Of a stretch of 64,000 nucleotides of DNA, positions 48,454-60,300 are shown piece by piece. Source of the DNA: Ricinus communis (taxonomy: Eukaryota; Streptophyta; Magnoliopsida; Malpighiales; Euphorbiaceae); assembly GCF_019578655.1 (NCBI RefSeq), contig NC_063260.1, positions 18,968,723 through 19,032,722 of the forward strand. The letters are read 5' to 3'. The notes under the pieces are model-generated. The model searched no databases and was not told the DNA's origin. It saw only the letters and a list, made by a program, of their open reading frames with translations. The first letter of the stretch is position 1; the number at the start of each line of letters is the position of its first letter. The position numbers and the translations under genes were made by a program.

Positions 48454-49081
48454 TTTAGGCTGGGCTTGAAGGTTGCCTCTGGATGTTGTGAGGCCATACG
48501 CATTCACGAGGTGAAGACAGAAGCTTTTACTGTCAAAGATCATAGAGGAGAATGTCAGTTCATTCATTGCCTTTTATTTCTTTTTTGTTTATATTTTCTA
48601 TGGAATATGTGAAATTAATATTCTATTCCATTGACAGTATACAAAAAACACTACCCACCTGCATTAAATGATAATGTATGGAGATTGGAGAAAATTGGCA
48701 AGGATGGATCCTTTCATAAGAAGCTAAATAATCAATGAATATTCACAGTTGAAGAATTCTTAAGACTTCTGGTCAGGGATGCTCAAAGATTACGAAATGA
48801 AAGTGGGGGTTTGGGTTTTTGATTCAGTATGTTCCTGCCATATTCATATATTCTGATTTGCCTTTATTTGAATGTAGATACTGGGGTCTAGCATTTCAAA
48901 CAAAATGTGGGATGCTCTTGTAGAGCATGCAAAGACTTGTGGCCTCAGTGGAAAGCTTTATGTTTATTATCCTGAAGATTCCAGGGACGTTGGTGTTATT
49001 TTTAATAATATATATGAACTAAATGGCCTTATCTCTGCGGAACAATATTGTTCAACTAGTTCTGTTTCTGATGATCAAAAG
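48454..49081 (+). pseudogene. CBP60: CBP60 calmodulin-binding protein fragment, left copy
   Basis: Three internal exons of a CBP60-family gene (plant calmodulin-binding transcription regulators of defence and development). Exon 48454-48553 reads [17 protein letters not shown] ... FTVKDHRGE. Exon 48638-48798 reads [19 protein letters not shown] ... RLLVRDAQRLRN and contains TGA at 48736-48738. Exon 48878-49081 reads [19 protein letters not shown] ... GLISAEQY. The donor after the second exon is GAAAGT instead of GTAAGT, as still present in the right copy. The N-terminal exons and the C-terminal calmodulin-binding exons are absent. At 49173 the copy is fused to a BIO1 fragment. Confidence 0.88.
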
Positions 49082-49179
49082 GTTAGTCTTGCATTCTTCT
49101 ACATATGTATATTTTGAATAGTCTTTTATTATTTTATCCTTCTTAGGTGTTTTAATGTCTCAGCACTCTATGTCTTAGC

Positions 49180-50268
49180 AGCAGCCAAATCCATTAAATG
49201 GTTCAAAGATCCCGGCATAAACCTTAATATCATTTCAGAGCGAAGAATGTTTAGGGAGGTATGTGGAAATTATATTTTTAATTTTTGTTTCTTTCTTGCA
49301 GGTAGTCATCCATCATCTACATAATATAGTTGACTGTTGACCACCATATGCCACGGTTCTAATATCCATATTAATTGATTTCTTTTCTAAGAACCAAAAG
49401 TTTTGGCTAGAAGTGAACATTTGTCTGCTGATTTTCACAATAACTAAAAAAGTGAAAACTATGTACTTTGTCTCCAATATAAATGGGAGAAAAAAGAGGG
49501 AAGATCACATCATTGGCAAAGTAATATTCTGTTTACTACTATTAGCATGTTCATTTTTTTAGTGAAAATTGAAATCTTATATTCCGATGATACCTTGGGC
49601 CATTAATTTGTTGTAAGATCTGCTTCTCATGGTACAACAGTTGACATCAAAATATTTGACATATCTATTCAAAAGTAAATTGGTTTGAAACTTTCTCAAT
49701 TGGCTAGAAATGGAAGCGATAGCTTCTATATATTCTTTTCTTTTAATATGAAAATATAAATTTCCTGGATGAGGTTCTTATTTGATTCCTAGTTCCCATG
49801 GTTCCAAGCTAAATTGCACAGTCGAGCAATAGTGATGGAATATGCTGCCCTAACATCTCTTTTCACCTCCTTCTTCCAAAAACAAAAAGCGAATAAGTAT
49901 CTGTTCTATAAATTGTTATAATTGGTTGTGCAAAGTTTGATTGTTGAGTAGTGTTATATTGTACTATTTTGAGTGTTTAATTACATTTTGTGTGTTAAGT
50001 TGAATTCATTTGTTCTTGAAATGTGGGAAGATAAGTGTCTATTGAAATATTGTTATCAACGTCAAGGATACTAGATCTCTTTTGGTGTCTGCTGCATTTT
50101 TTATGAGTCAATTTGGATTTTGTTGTTAGGTATTGAGAAATTGTCTACACCTTATGCATTATGCGAAGAAGGTTTCTTTCTACTTACTGAAGTAATATAG
50201 TTGGATCTAATGTTTAATGCTAATCTATCTAAGGGTAAACAGTATTTGTAGCAATAAGTAGGGGTTTA
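49180..50268 (+). repeat. Segmental duplicate, copy 2 (BIO1 exon tail plus intron)
   Basis: Second copy of 41030-42126. It carries 25 or so codons of the BIO1 exon (AAKSIKWFKDPGINLNII, with RMFRE at the end), followed by an intact GTATGT donor at 49259 that is mutated in copy 1. It joins the CBP60 fragment at about 49173-49180 and ends at GGGGTTTA, after which the sequences diverge. Confidence 0.9.
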
Positions 50269-50289
50269 AAGTGGCATCACTCAATTGTT

Positions 50290-51035
50290 TAAAGTTTTTT
50301 GTTTATTTTATATTATGGTATTTCTATTATATTTTTTAATTTCTTATACTTTCTATTTGTATCTAGCGTTTAATGTAAAGTAAAATATTTATCTTTCAAA
50401 GTAAAAGAGCTATTTCGATTTTTTTTTTCAAATCAGATATTAGATTTAAGGGAATAAATGCATTAGCTTTTAATGTGAAGTAAAACAACCACCTTAAAAG
50501 AGTCCTTCTAGTTTTCTTTTTTTAAATAAGAAATTATTTCTTTGTATTTTGGTATTTCTATTATATTTTTTGCTTTTTATGCTTCCTATTTCTATCCCCC
50601 ATTTAGTGCAAAGTAAAAAAATCTATTATTCAAAGTAAGAGAGCCATTTCAGTTTTTTTTTTTTAGTCAGAATTTGGTTTAAATCAACACATGCATTAGC
50701 TTTTAATATAAAATAAAACAACCATCTTTAAAAAAGTCTTTTTAGTTCTTTTTATTTTAAATCAAAAATTATTTCTTTGCATTTTGGTATTTTTGTTATA
50801 TTTTTTCATTTTTAATGTTTTTTATTTGTGTCTAGCATTTAATATAAAGTAAAAATCAATCTTTTAAAGTAAAAGAGCCTTTTCAGTTTTTTTTTTTAAA
50901 TCATACATTAGGCTTAGATCAAAACATGCATTAGCTTTTAATGTAAAGTAAGACACCATCTTAAAACAGTTCTTTCAGTTTTCTTTTTTTAAATCAGAAA
51001 TCATTTTTTTGTATTTTGGTATTTTTGTCTCATGT
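50290..51035. repeat. Tandem repeat of about 234 bp, three to four copies
   Basis: GCATTAGCTTTTAAT recurs with CATTAG at 50461, 50694 and 50929, and TTTTGGTATTTCTATTAT-like blocks recur at the same interval. Copies are AT-rich and diverged. It directly follows the end of the duplicated BIO1 segment. Confidence 0.85.
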
Positions 51036-52800
51036 CAACAAATTTTGAATTAATATCTCATGTCATTTCATTTCTTTACTAGTTGTATAATGATCCACTT
51101 ATTCTTCCTTTGATCATTCTATAAATTTTATTCTCCTCTCACTTATTCTTCACTGTGTATTTCTAAGCATAGAAAAAAAAAAAGAGATAATAATATATGC
51201 ACAATATATATATAAAAATTTCTAGCATATCAAAATAGTATTATATAGATATTTTGGTATTTATTCATATATATATAAAGAGAGAGTATATGTATACTAT
51301 TTTGAGTATAATATCAAATCCATTGGCATCACAACCATTAAAACCATCACTAAGAGCAAAATAAAACTCATTCAGAAGATTCATCAAACACCTTAGGTGC
51401 ATGTTTTAAATATCAGTTGTAATTATTTTTTTTTCTTTTTTTACTATAAATCAACAAATCAGAAACTCACAATTTTTTTCAAATTAATACATGTAACAAA
51501 GATTTATTCAAATAAACTTAGTTTTTCAAATACTCATAAATAAGAGATTCACATCACTCGCTATTTTCTTGAAAAATAATAAAGAAAATCTATAGCCAAT
51601 TATAAGAAAGCAAAAATTTTGACAAAAAAATTTGTAAGAAAATATTTTTTAATTCTTCTAAAAAGATACGTAGGCTACAAAAACAGCCCATAATTTATGT
51701 TAATCTATATATGCATTTTTTACTTTAAAAAAAAATTGTTTCAAAAAAATATTTTAACATGTGGAACATTTACTATAAATTAGATTAACGACATACATTT
51801 TTTATTGTTTTATAATTATTTGTTTTACTCATATAAATTAAATTATAAAGTCTTCTCATTTATGTATATATTATTTTGTTTATTATTAGTTGGCATGTTT
51901 CATTATGACTTTATATTTGATAATTCATGATTGAGATTTTTTCTAGCTTGATCCTACAAGAGAATGATCAATGAGATAGGAGCATCAAAGAAAGATTAAC
52001 TGACCCACTCCAACTATCAAGTCAGATAGAGAAAGAGAAAGAGAAATAATAAGATTAGAGTTAAAATGAGTAACTTCGTATTCTACCTTATCCATCATGG
52101 TCTTTATATATAAAGCAATTAGAGTTTTAAGGTCTCTTTTACCCTATTGGTCCATTCATTTTCTTTCTTATTGTTTGCTTCCTTCTTGTGTTGTAGCTTT
52201 TCTATTGGCCGGTAGTATTATTATCTTTAGATGATGCCACCTGTCATGTGCCTGCTTCTTTGCTCTATTAGATCTCTTAAGTCAGGTCTATCTTAATGGC
52301 TCTTTCCAAAAAATGCAGTACATATGCAACGTAGGGATTTTATATTAAAGAATTTCATCCTATTAATTTTAGAATATTAATTTCAGGCGTATGAATAATA
52401 AAAGTCAATTTTCAATATGATTAGGTCTTTCAAGACAGCTAGATAATTGTGAGAAAACTAAAAAAAAAAAAAATTATCTCATATTTTCTTATTAATGAAT
52501 ATCTTTTATATATTTCTTATTTTATAATCTAGCATTAACAAAACATGTGTGGCTTTATCATTTATGATGCCCTATATATACTTTAAAATAAGCAGGAAGA
52601 GTAATACATAATTTAATTAATAAATACGCTTAAGTTATGGTCTAAATCAAAAAGTATTTGTATATGATTTAATTAATACTTATTAGTTCTTAAGAACAAA
52701 ACAAAGCTTGTGGACATTTATATGAATAAGGAAACACTCTTTTACACAAAAAAGATAAAAATAAATAAAGCTTATTTTGATTTTCATGATTTGTATAGAA
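51036..52800. other. AT-rich spacer
   Basis: No gene, transposon ends or long repeats are recognisable. Runs of A/T and a short GA-rich tract (52030-52050) are present. Confidence 0.5.
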
Positions 52801-53626
52801 TTTCTCTATGTTAGACTTAGACACTAAATTTTGAATAAATTATTTCGTTGATATTAAAGTTTTATCTAATTGATATTAATATTTTAATTTTTTATATTAG
52901 TATTTCTATTTTTATTTTTATTTTAAATTATTCACATATCTATAATTTGTACGAACTATTTAATTATCAGAAATGAAATATTCTTAATTAATTCCGTACA
53001 ATGGCAATGGCAATTTAATAATAACTTTTATCCTAGAAAGATCCACTTTTGATTGTCATACCAATAAAAATAGACCAAAAAATAATAGATACTCTATTAA
53101 TTCAAAAATAAAAATATTAAAATATAAGCACAGACCGATGGATAATTTTTTCTAAACCTCTTAGCTCGAAAATTGTTTTGATATAACTTTTCTAAGTAGG
53201 GATTCTGATTCTCTTTCTTTTCTTATTCTTTTTTTGCAATTTCTAAAAATCGATTTTAAAAAAGTTTTAAGAAATAAAAATAAAGTTATAAGAAAATTAG
53301 AAATCAGAAAATGGATTGGGAAGATATATATTGCAATCACTTCACTGTGCTACCTGATCAGCACAAAAAATATATGTTGCAATTGTAGTATAAGATAATG
53401 GTGAGTCTCTAAATGCAGAGTCAAAAGGATGATCAAGAGCTGCAAGAATTTTTTTTTTTTTTTTTCTCTTGGAAAACAAAAATTGATAATTTAGCACACC
53501 AAACCCAAATGCAACCAGGGGCAAAGTGATCAGAAAGAAGTATGCTCATCCAAAAACAAAAGAAACAAAGGCAACTCAAACCATTAATGGTACAAACAAT
53601 TTATAGCAAATGCTGATTGAAACAAA
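52801..53626 (-). repeat. Block X, right copy (inverted relative to 43740-44566)
   Basis: Inverted match to the left block X. In CBP60 orientation it lies about 400 bp beyond the CBP60 stop codon, so it is ancestral 3' flank of the CBP60 locus. A 17-18 base poly-T run (near 53450) corresponds to a shorter A-rich stretch in the left copy. Confidence 0.85.
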
Positions 53627-54051
53627 AAAATGGGAAGTAATTATTATAAATACACCCCAATGATTAGAAAAAGGTTTTCCTAATCAGTCAACAAGAATGA
53701 GAGGAGCCATCAACTGAAAGACAAATTCACCCCTTAAAAATCTTTCAAACATATTATTATAAATACACCCCAACGATGATAAAAGTAATTAGAGAGAAGC
53801 TTCTTGCTAAGTTCTAAGAAAGAGTAGCTAAAGGAAGGAACAATATACTGTACAGCTGTACAAGAAGAGATTTCTCTGATACTTAAATGCCCATAAACAC
53901 CAAGAGGTCTTTTGAGACTTTCAAAACAAACAATTTAATGCAGTCCCGAGACCTCAAAAAATATATTGTTGGCCTAGGAAAGGCATTTGGCATCTTCACC
54001 TACCTTTTTTGATGCTGCAAATAGTCTTTTGACAACAACAACCTCCAACTA

Positions 54052-56523
54052 CTATTCATCATCCAATTCAACAAGTTGTGCTTGCCTTTCAGCTGCTTTC
54101 TTCCTAATAAAGAACCCCCATCTCATTGCCTTGATCTTCAAATGACCAACAATGACTTTATTAGGACGCACGCCATTCTCGTCATAGTTTGGCATTGGTG
54201 ATGCTGCTATATAAGGTGGGAATGAGAATCCATCTTCGGTATATTTACAATGCAATGCCCCCCATGGTAAAGAGTCAAAGCAAGTGTTGCATATCTTCAT
54301 TCTCAAGCATCTCATGACTTCGGATGCGAATCTCTTCCTCAGTAAAGTGTTCATCAACTCCCTTGTCCCGGTTGTTGGTCCAGTCATCAAAAGGATTGAG
54401 ACCAGATGGCTGCATGTAAGAGCTAAGAGCTTGAAACCCTGAGCTAGATATGACTGAGGAGTACCAAGAGCTAGACCAACACTATTATCATTTCTCATCC
54501 CTTGAGCATGGTGAGGGTTGCTGATCAAAAGTTCATGTATTGTGAATGAGGTGCTGTCAAACTAGGTACTTGAATTTGGATTCACAAGCTGGGATTGGGC
54601 CGAGAATCCTGCTCCCATACTATCATTATTCCCTGACACAAGACAAGAAAACCCAAATAAGATGAGAATTTTAAAATTAATATACCCCTATTAACTACTT
54701 ACTGAATATCTATAAGGACTTACCTCCAACTTGGAGGCACGAATGCAGTTTCGCCAGTAGTAATTGAAGCTGGTAACCTCGACAATTGCATTTGATGGTC
54801 TGAAGCATTAGGGTAACCTATTTGGCCTATCTGAGGTTCATCTCGGTAAGTGTTTGACCTCTTACTTTGCTTAAAGTTCAGAAGAGACTTGCCATCATAC
54901 TCTATAACCTCATTCCAACTGTCATATGCTTTTCTTAACCAACGTATCTACATATACCTACAAAACAAATTTTAATGAGTAAAATCATGTCTAAGAAAAG
55001 AAAATTAAGCAGGACCAACCGAGTTTGTTAGTTAAAAATTAAGTAAGCTCCTTTGGACAAAGATTTAGTTTCAAAGACCATGCAAAATGAGTACATTGCA
55101 TCAGATATAGTCTCATCATTGAGACCGTAGACTCAAAGCAATGCCCAGCACAAGCAATAGTTTATGTTTCTGCAACATGCTATAATATGAGTAATTAAAA
55201 TAAATCTGAAACGAAAGACCCATGGATATCACTGCTATTGCTAATATCACTGAGAGGACACATCTCTAGAAGGTCTTTAAAACTCACTTTTATAACAAAC
55301 AGCCAGTGGATATCCATAAATTCAAGAAACTAATATATAAGATTCTCAAACCATATAATATTTTTTCCAACATGTAGTTATACATGTAAAATGCTTCTAT
55401 ATGTTCCGTGATATTTAAAAGATCCATAAAAACTCCAATACTGGAACTACAAGTGTACATTTTATCTAATTATCATACTTCAATAGGGAATAAAACATAT
55501 AATTAGTACATCAAGATTCACACAGAAAATGTCACACATCAGTCTATACTCACCATAAAGAAAACAATAAACAACTACCATGAAGAAACTGACACATTCA
55601 TTCTTGCAATATACAAGTAGTGTTACAGATAATAGCTTAAGATCACTTAAGTTTATAATTTGACATTTAGAGTTGAGCCTGAAAAAGGTCAATTAGGTCG
55701 TTCTATGATTTAACAGATGAAACACAAATTCAGCACAATTTTACTCACTCCCAAGTTTGTATGTGATTCAAATTGTTCACAGTAAAACCATGCAAAACAA
55801 AAACCATAGAGTGCTGAGACATTAAAACACCTAAGAAGGATAAAATAATAAAAGACTATTCAAAATATACATATGTAGAAGAATGCAAGACCAACCTTTT
55901 GATCATCAGAAAGAGAACTAGCTGAATAATATTGTTCCGCAGAGATAAGGCCATTTAGTTCATATATATTATTAAAAACAACACCAACGTCCGTGGAATC
56001 TTCAGGATAATAAACATAAAGCTTTCCACTGAGGCCACAAGTCTTTGCATGCTCTACAAGAGCATACCACATTTTGTTTGACATGCCAGACCCCAGTATC
56101 TACATCCAAATAAAGGCAAATCAGAATATATGAATACGGCAGGAACATACTGAATCAAAAACCCAAACCTCCACTTACATTTCGTAATCTTTGAGCATCC
56201 CTGACCAAAAGTCTTAAGAATTCTTCAACTGTGAATATTCATTGATTATTTAGCTTCTTATGAAAGGATCCATCCTTGCCAATTTTCTCCAATCTCCATA
56301 CATCATCATTTAATGCAGGTGGGTAGTGTTTCTTGTATATTGTCAATGGAATAGAATATTAATTTCACATATTCCATAGAAAATATAAACAAAAAAGAAA
56401 TAAAAGGCAAGGAATGAACTGACATTCTCCTCTGTGATCTTTGTGATAAAAGCTTCATTTTCACCTTCGCGAATGCGTATGGCCTCACAACATCCAGAGG
56501 CAACCTTCAAGCCCAAATTTAAA
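54052..56523 (-). pseudogene. CBP60: CBP60 calmodulin-binding protein pseudogene, right copy
   Basis: Exon remnants in transcript order: 56424-56523 ([20 protein letters not shown], then a 1-base frameshift), 56179-56339 (HYPPALNDD ... with TGA at 56239-56241), 55896-56099 ([19 protein letters not shown], open), 54724-54947 (KAYDSWNEVIEYDGKSLLNF) and 54052-54632. The last has TAG at 54562-54564 and frameshifts, and ends in the C-terminal CBP60 calmodulin-binding segment ([18 protein letters not shown] ... LDDE). Acceptors before the first two exons are mutated (CGG and AA in place of AG). N-terminal exons are missing: the duplicated block ends at about 57390 and satellite DNA begins. Not functional. 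Confidence 0.88.
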
Positions 56524-57390
56524 CCGCCAAGAAATCAACGCTAAGAAAAACACATGTTCGATAGCAATCAATAAAAGAAATGCCAAAGAATAGGCGATTA
56601 TTAGTCAGAATAATCAAAAGGGAAACATATGCTATATTATTAATGACTGATCACAAATAAAAAGACTCCATTTCGTCATTTTCACTAGCTTCACTAGTCA
56701 TTTAAAGAATGACTAGTTAAAACCGCATAGATATAATGAGCTTATTATCCATATTGTCATAGAATCAAGCAATCAATAGCTAAAAAATCCAAGAATTACA
56801 TGAAAGAGACCCATCCGTATGCCACAAAAATACCTCCAGGCACTATTGATATTTATGTTCGATAATTCTACTCCTAATAAACAACATAATCACAGGGCCT
56901 TAGCTTGTATAATTACTCAATGACAGAATGCATACTAAAATACAAGTAGGTGCGGCCAGACGGGCTATCTATGGCCGTCAGAGTACTAGAGAATTAGATA
57001 TTCCAATAAAACCATGATTCTATAATCAAACATCAAAGACGTTCTTCCTGGAAATACCTCGGTTATTGCTTTCCCACTCACCCTCCTAAAAGGGTAAAGA
57101 TTTATCAACCAAATTCTTTTAAATAAGCCATAATTATACTATATGTCATCATCATAAACACTGGTATCAATTGTTTTAATAGCATTTCTTCTAATATCTA
57201 GTACTTAGTTTAACACAAAATAAATTACTCAGTATTCCAATCAAGCGCTTATCTAAATAGTGTGTAACAGCCTATGGAAATCTTCTTTAAGCCCTTCTAA
57301 TACTTTTGGTTATTTTGGAAGTCTCCTATTGTGAATGGCTAGCTTAAAATTCCTCACATTTGGTAAATGGGAAACCTATATTCTATTTGT
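55804..57390 (-). repeat. CBP60 duplicate, right arm (inverted relative to 44925-49173)
   Basis: Inverted match to 44925-45287 plus 48019-49173, uninterrupted here at the site where the left arm has its 2.73-kb insertion. It covers three CBP60 exons and their introns. The edges are sharp: the satellite begins at about 57390, and the left arm switches to BIO1 sequence at 49173. Confidence 0.88.
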
Positions 57391-57394
57391 AATT

Positions 57395-60300
57395 ATACAA
57401 TCATCATACTATATTACAAACAATTCAATTCAAACATACAAACAAAATAAGTCATTCAAACAAAAAAATTAAAATAACCCAACATGACTTTTGAAGTAAC
57501 TCTACCATGCAACTTAATAAAATTAAAGATTAGCTACTAACTTTATTATCGAATTATTTAGAGATGAGGTAAAGGTACTAAACTTAGAAATTGAAATTGA
57601 AATATTAAACAAAGTAAGAAAATTAAAGAGTTATATTTAGCTCAAGAATAAATGACTTAACTTTTCAAGTATTAGCTTCTAACTGATCATAAGTTTTTCA
57701 ACTTAACTTGTGCCGACGCAAACCTCATGTTCTTCAAGCTCCAACCTTCAAGCGCATGCCATTTTTCAGAAATTAGAGTTTATAAATTTTCAATTTCTAA
57801 TTAGCAAACAAAAGAAGGAAAATAACCGAACATGACTTTTGAAGGAACACTAGCATGCAACTTAATAAAATTAAAAATTAGCAACTAAGCCTATCATGGA
57901 ATTATTTAAAGACGAGGTAGAGGTACTAATCTTAGAAATAGATATTGAAATAGTAAACAAAATAAGAAAATTAAAAAGTCATATTTAGCTAAAGAATAAA
58001 GAACTTAACCTTTCAAGTATCGACTTCTAGCGATCATAAGTTTTTCAACTTAACTTGTCGCAAACCTTATGTTCTTCGATTTCCAACCTTCAAGCGCATG
58101 CCATTTTTCAAAAATTAGAGTTTATAAATTTTCTATTTCTAATTAGCAAACAAAAGAAGTAAAATAACCCAACATGACTTTTGAAGGAACACCACCATTC
58201 AACTTAATAAAATTAAAGATTAGCTACTAACCCTATCATGAAATTATTTGAAGACGAGGTAGAGGTATTAACCTTGGAAATAGATATTGAAATAGTAAAC
58301 AAAATAAGAAAATTAAAAAGTCATATTTAGCTAAAGAATAAAGAACTTAACCTTTCAAGTATCAGCTTGTAACTGATCATAAGTTTTTCAACTTAACTTG
58401 TGCCGAAGCAAACCTTATGTTCTTCGAGCTCCAACCTTCAAGCGCATGCCAATTTTCTCAAATTAGAGTTTATAAATTTTCTATTTTTGATTAGCAAACA
58501 AAAGAAGTAAAATAACCCAACATGACTTTTGAAGGAACACCATCATGCAACTTAATAAAATAAAAAATTAGCTACTAACCCTATCATGGAATTATTTAAA
58601 GACGAGGTAGAGGTACTAACCTTTGAAATAAAAATTGAAATAGTAAACAAAATAAGAAAATTAAAAAGTCATATTTAGCTAAAGAATAAACAACTTAACC
58701 TTTTAAGTATCAGCTTCTAACTGATCATAAGATTTTTAATTTAACTTGTGCCGACGCAAACCTTATGTTCTTCGAGCTCCAACCTTCAAGCACATAACAT
58801 TTTAACAAATTAGAGTTTATAAATTTTCTATTTCTAATTAACAATCATCACACTATATTACAAACAATTCAGTTCAAACATCAAACAAAAGAAGTTATTC
58901 AAACAAAAATATTAAAAAAACCCAACATGACTTTTGGATTGACTCCACCATGCAACTTAATAAAATTAAAGATTAGCTACTAACCCTATCATGAAATTAT
59001 TTAGAGATGAGGTAGAGCTACTAACCTTAGAAATAGAAATTTAGATAGTGAACATAATAAGGAAATTAAAAAGTTATATTTAGCTAAAGAATAAATAACT
59101 TAACTTATCAAGTATCAGATTCTAACTAATCATCAGTTCTTCAACTTAACTTGTGCCGATACAAACCTTATGCTCTTCGAGCTCCAACCTTCAAGCGCAT
59201 GCCATTTTTCACAAATTAGAGTTTATAAATTTTCTATTTCTAAGTAGCAAATAAAAGAAGTAAAGTAACCCAATATGACTTTTGAAGGAACACCACAATG
59301 CAACTTAATAAAATTAAAAATTAGCTACTAACACTATCATGAAATAGTAAACAAAATAAGAAAATTAAAAAGTCATATTTATCTAAAGAATAAAGAACTT
59401 AACTTTTCAAGTATCAGCTTCTAACTGATCATAAGTTTTTCAACTTAACTTATGCCGACGCAAACCTTATGTTCTTCGAGGTCTAACCTTCAAGCACATA
59501 ACATTTTAACAAATTAGAGTTTATAAAATTTCTCTTTCTAATTAAAAATCATCACACTATATTATAAAAATTCAATTAAAACATCAAACAAAAGAAGTTA
59601 TTCAAACAAAAATATTAAAAAAACCCAACAGGACTTTTGGAGTGACCCCACCATGCAACTTAATAACATTAAAGATTAGCAACTAACCCTATCATAAAAT
59701 TATTTAGAGATGAGGTAGAGCTACTAACCTTAGAAATAGATATTAAGATAGTCAACATAATAAGGAAATTAAAAAGTTATATTTAGCTAAAGAATAAATA
59801 ACTTAACTTTTCAAGTATCAGCTTCTAACTAATCATCAGTTCTTCAACTTAACTTGTGCCAACGCAAACCTTATATTTTTCGAGCTCCAACCTTCAAGCG
59901 CATGCCATTTTTCAAAAATTAGAGTTTATAGATTTTCTATTTCTAATTAGCAAACAAAAGAAGTAAAATAACCCAACATGACTTTTGAAGGAGCACCACC
60001 ATGCAACTTAATAAAATTAAAAATTAGCTACTAACCCTATCATGAAATTATTTATAGACGAGGTAGAGGTACTAACCTTAGAAATAGAAATTGAAATAGT
60101 AATCAAAATAAGAAAATTAAAAAGTCATATTTAGTTAAAGAATAAAGAATTTAACCTTTCAAGTATCAGCTTCTAAGTGATCATAAGTTTTTCAACTTAA
60201 CTTGTGCCGACGCAAAACCTATGTTCTTCGAGCTCCAACCTTCAAGCACATAACATTTTAACAAATTAGAGTTTATAAACTTTCTATTTCTAATTAACAA

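Noticed and set aside
41030..50268. Large LTR retrotransposon with 41030-42126 and 49180-50268 as its two LTRs
   Set aside because: The repeats begin inside a BIO1 exon, lack TG...CA ends, primer site and polypurine tract, and the interior holds no retroelement pol genes. A segmental duplication fits better.
43740..57390. Simple large palindrome
   Set aside because: Block order differs between arms (X is 5' on one side, 3' on the other), so a plain inverted repeat does not describe it.
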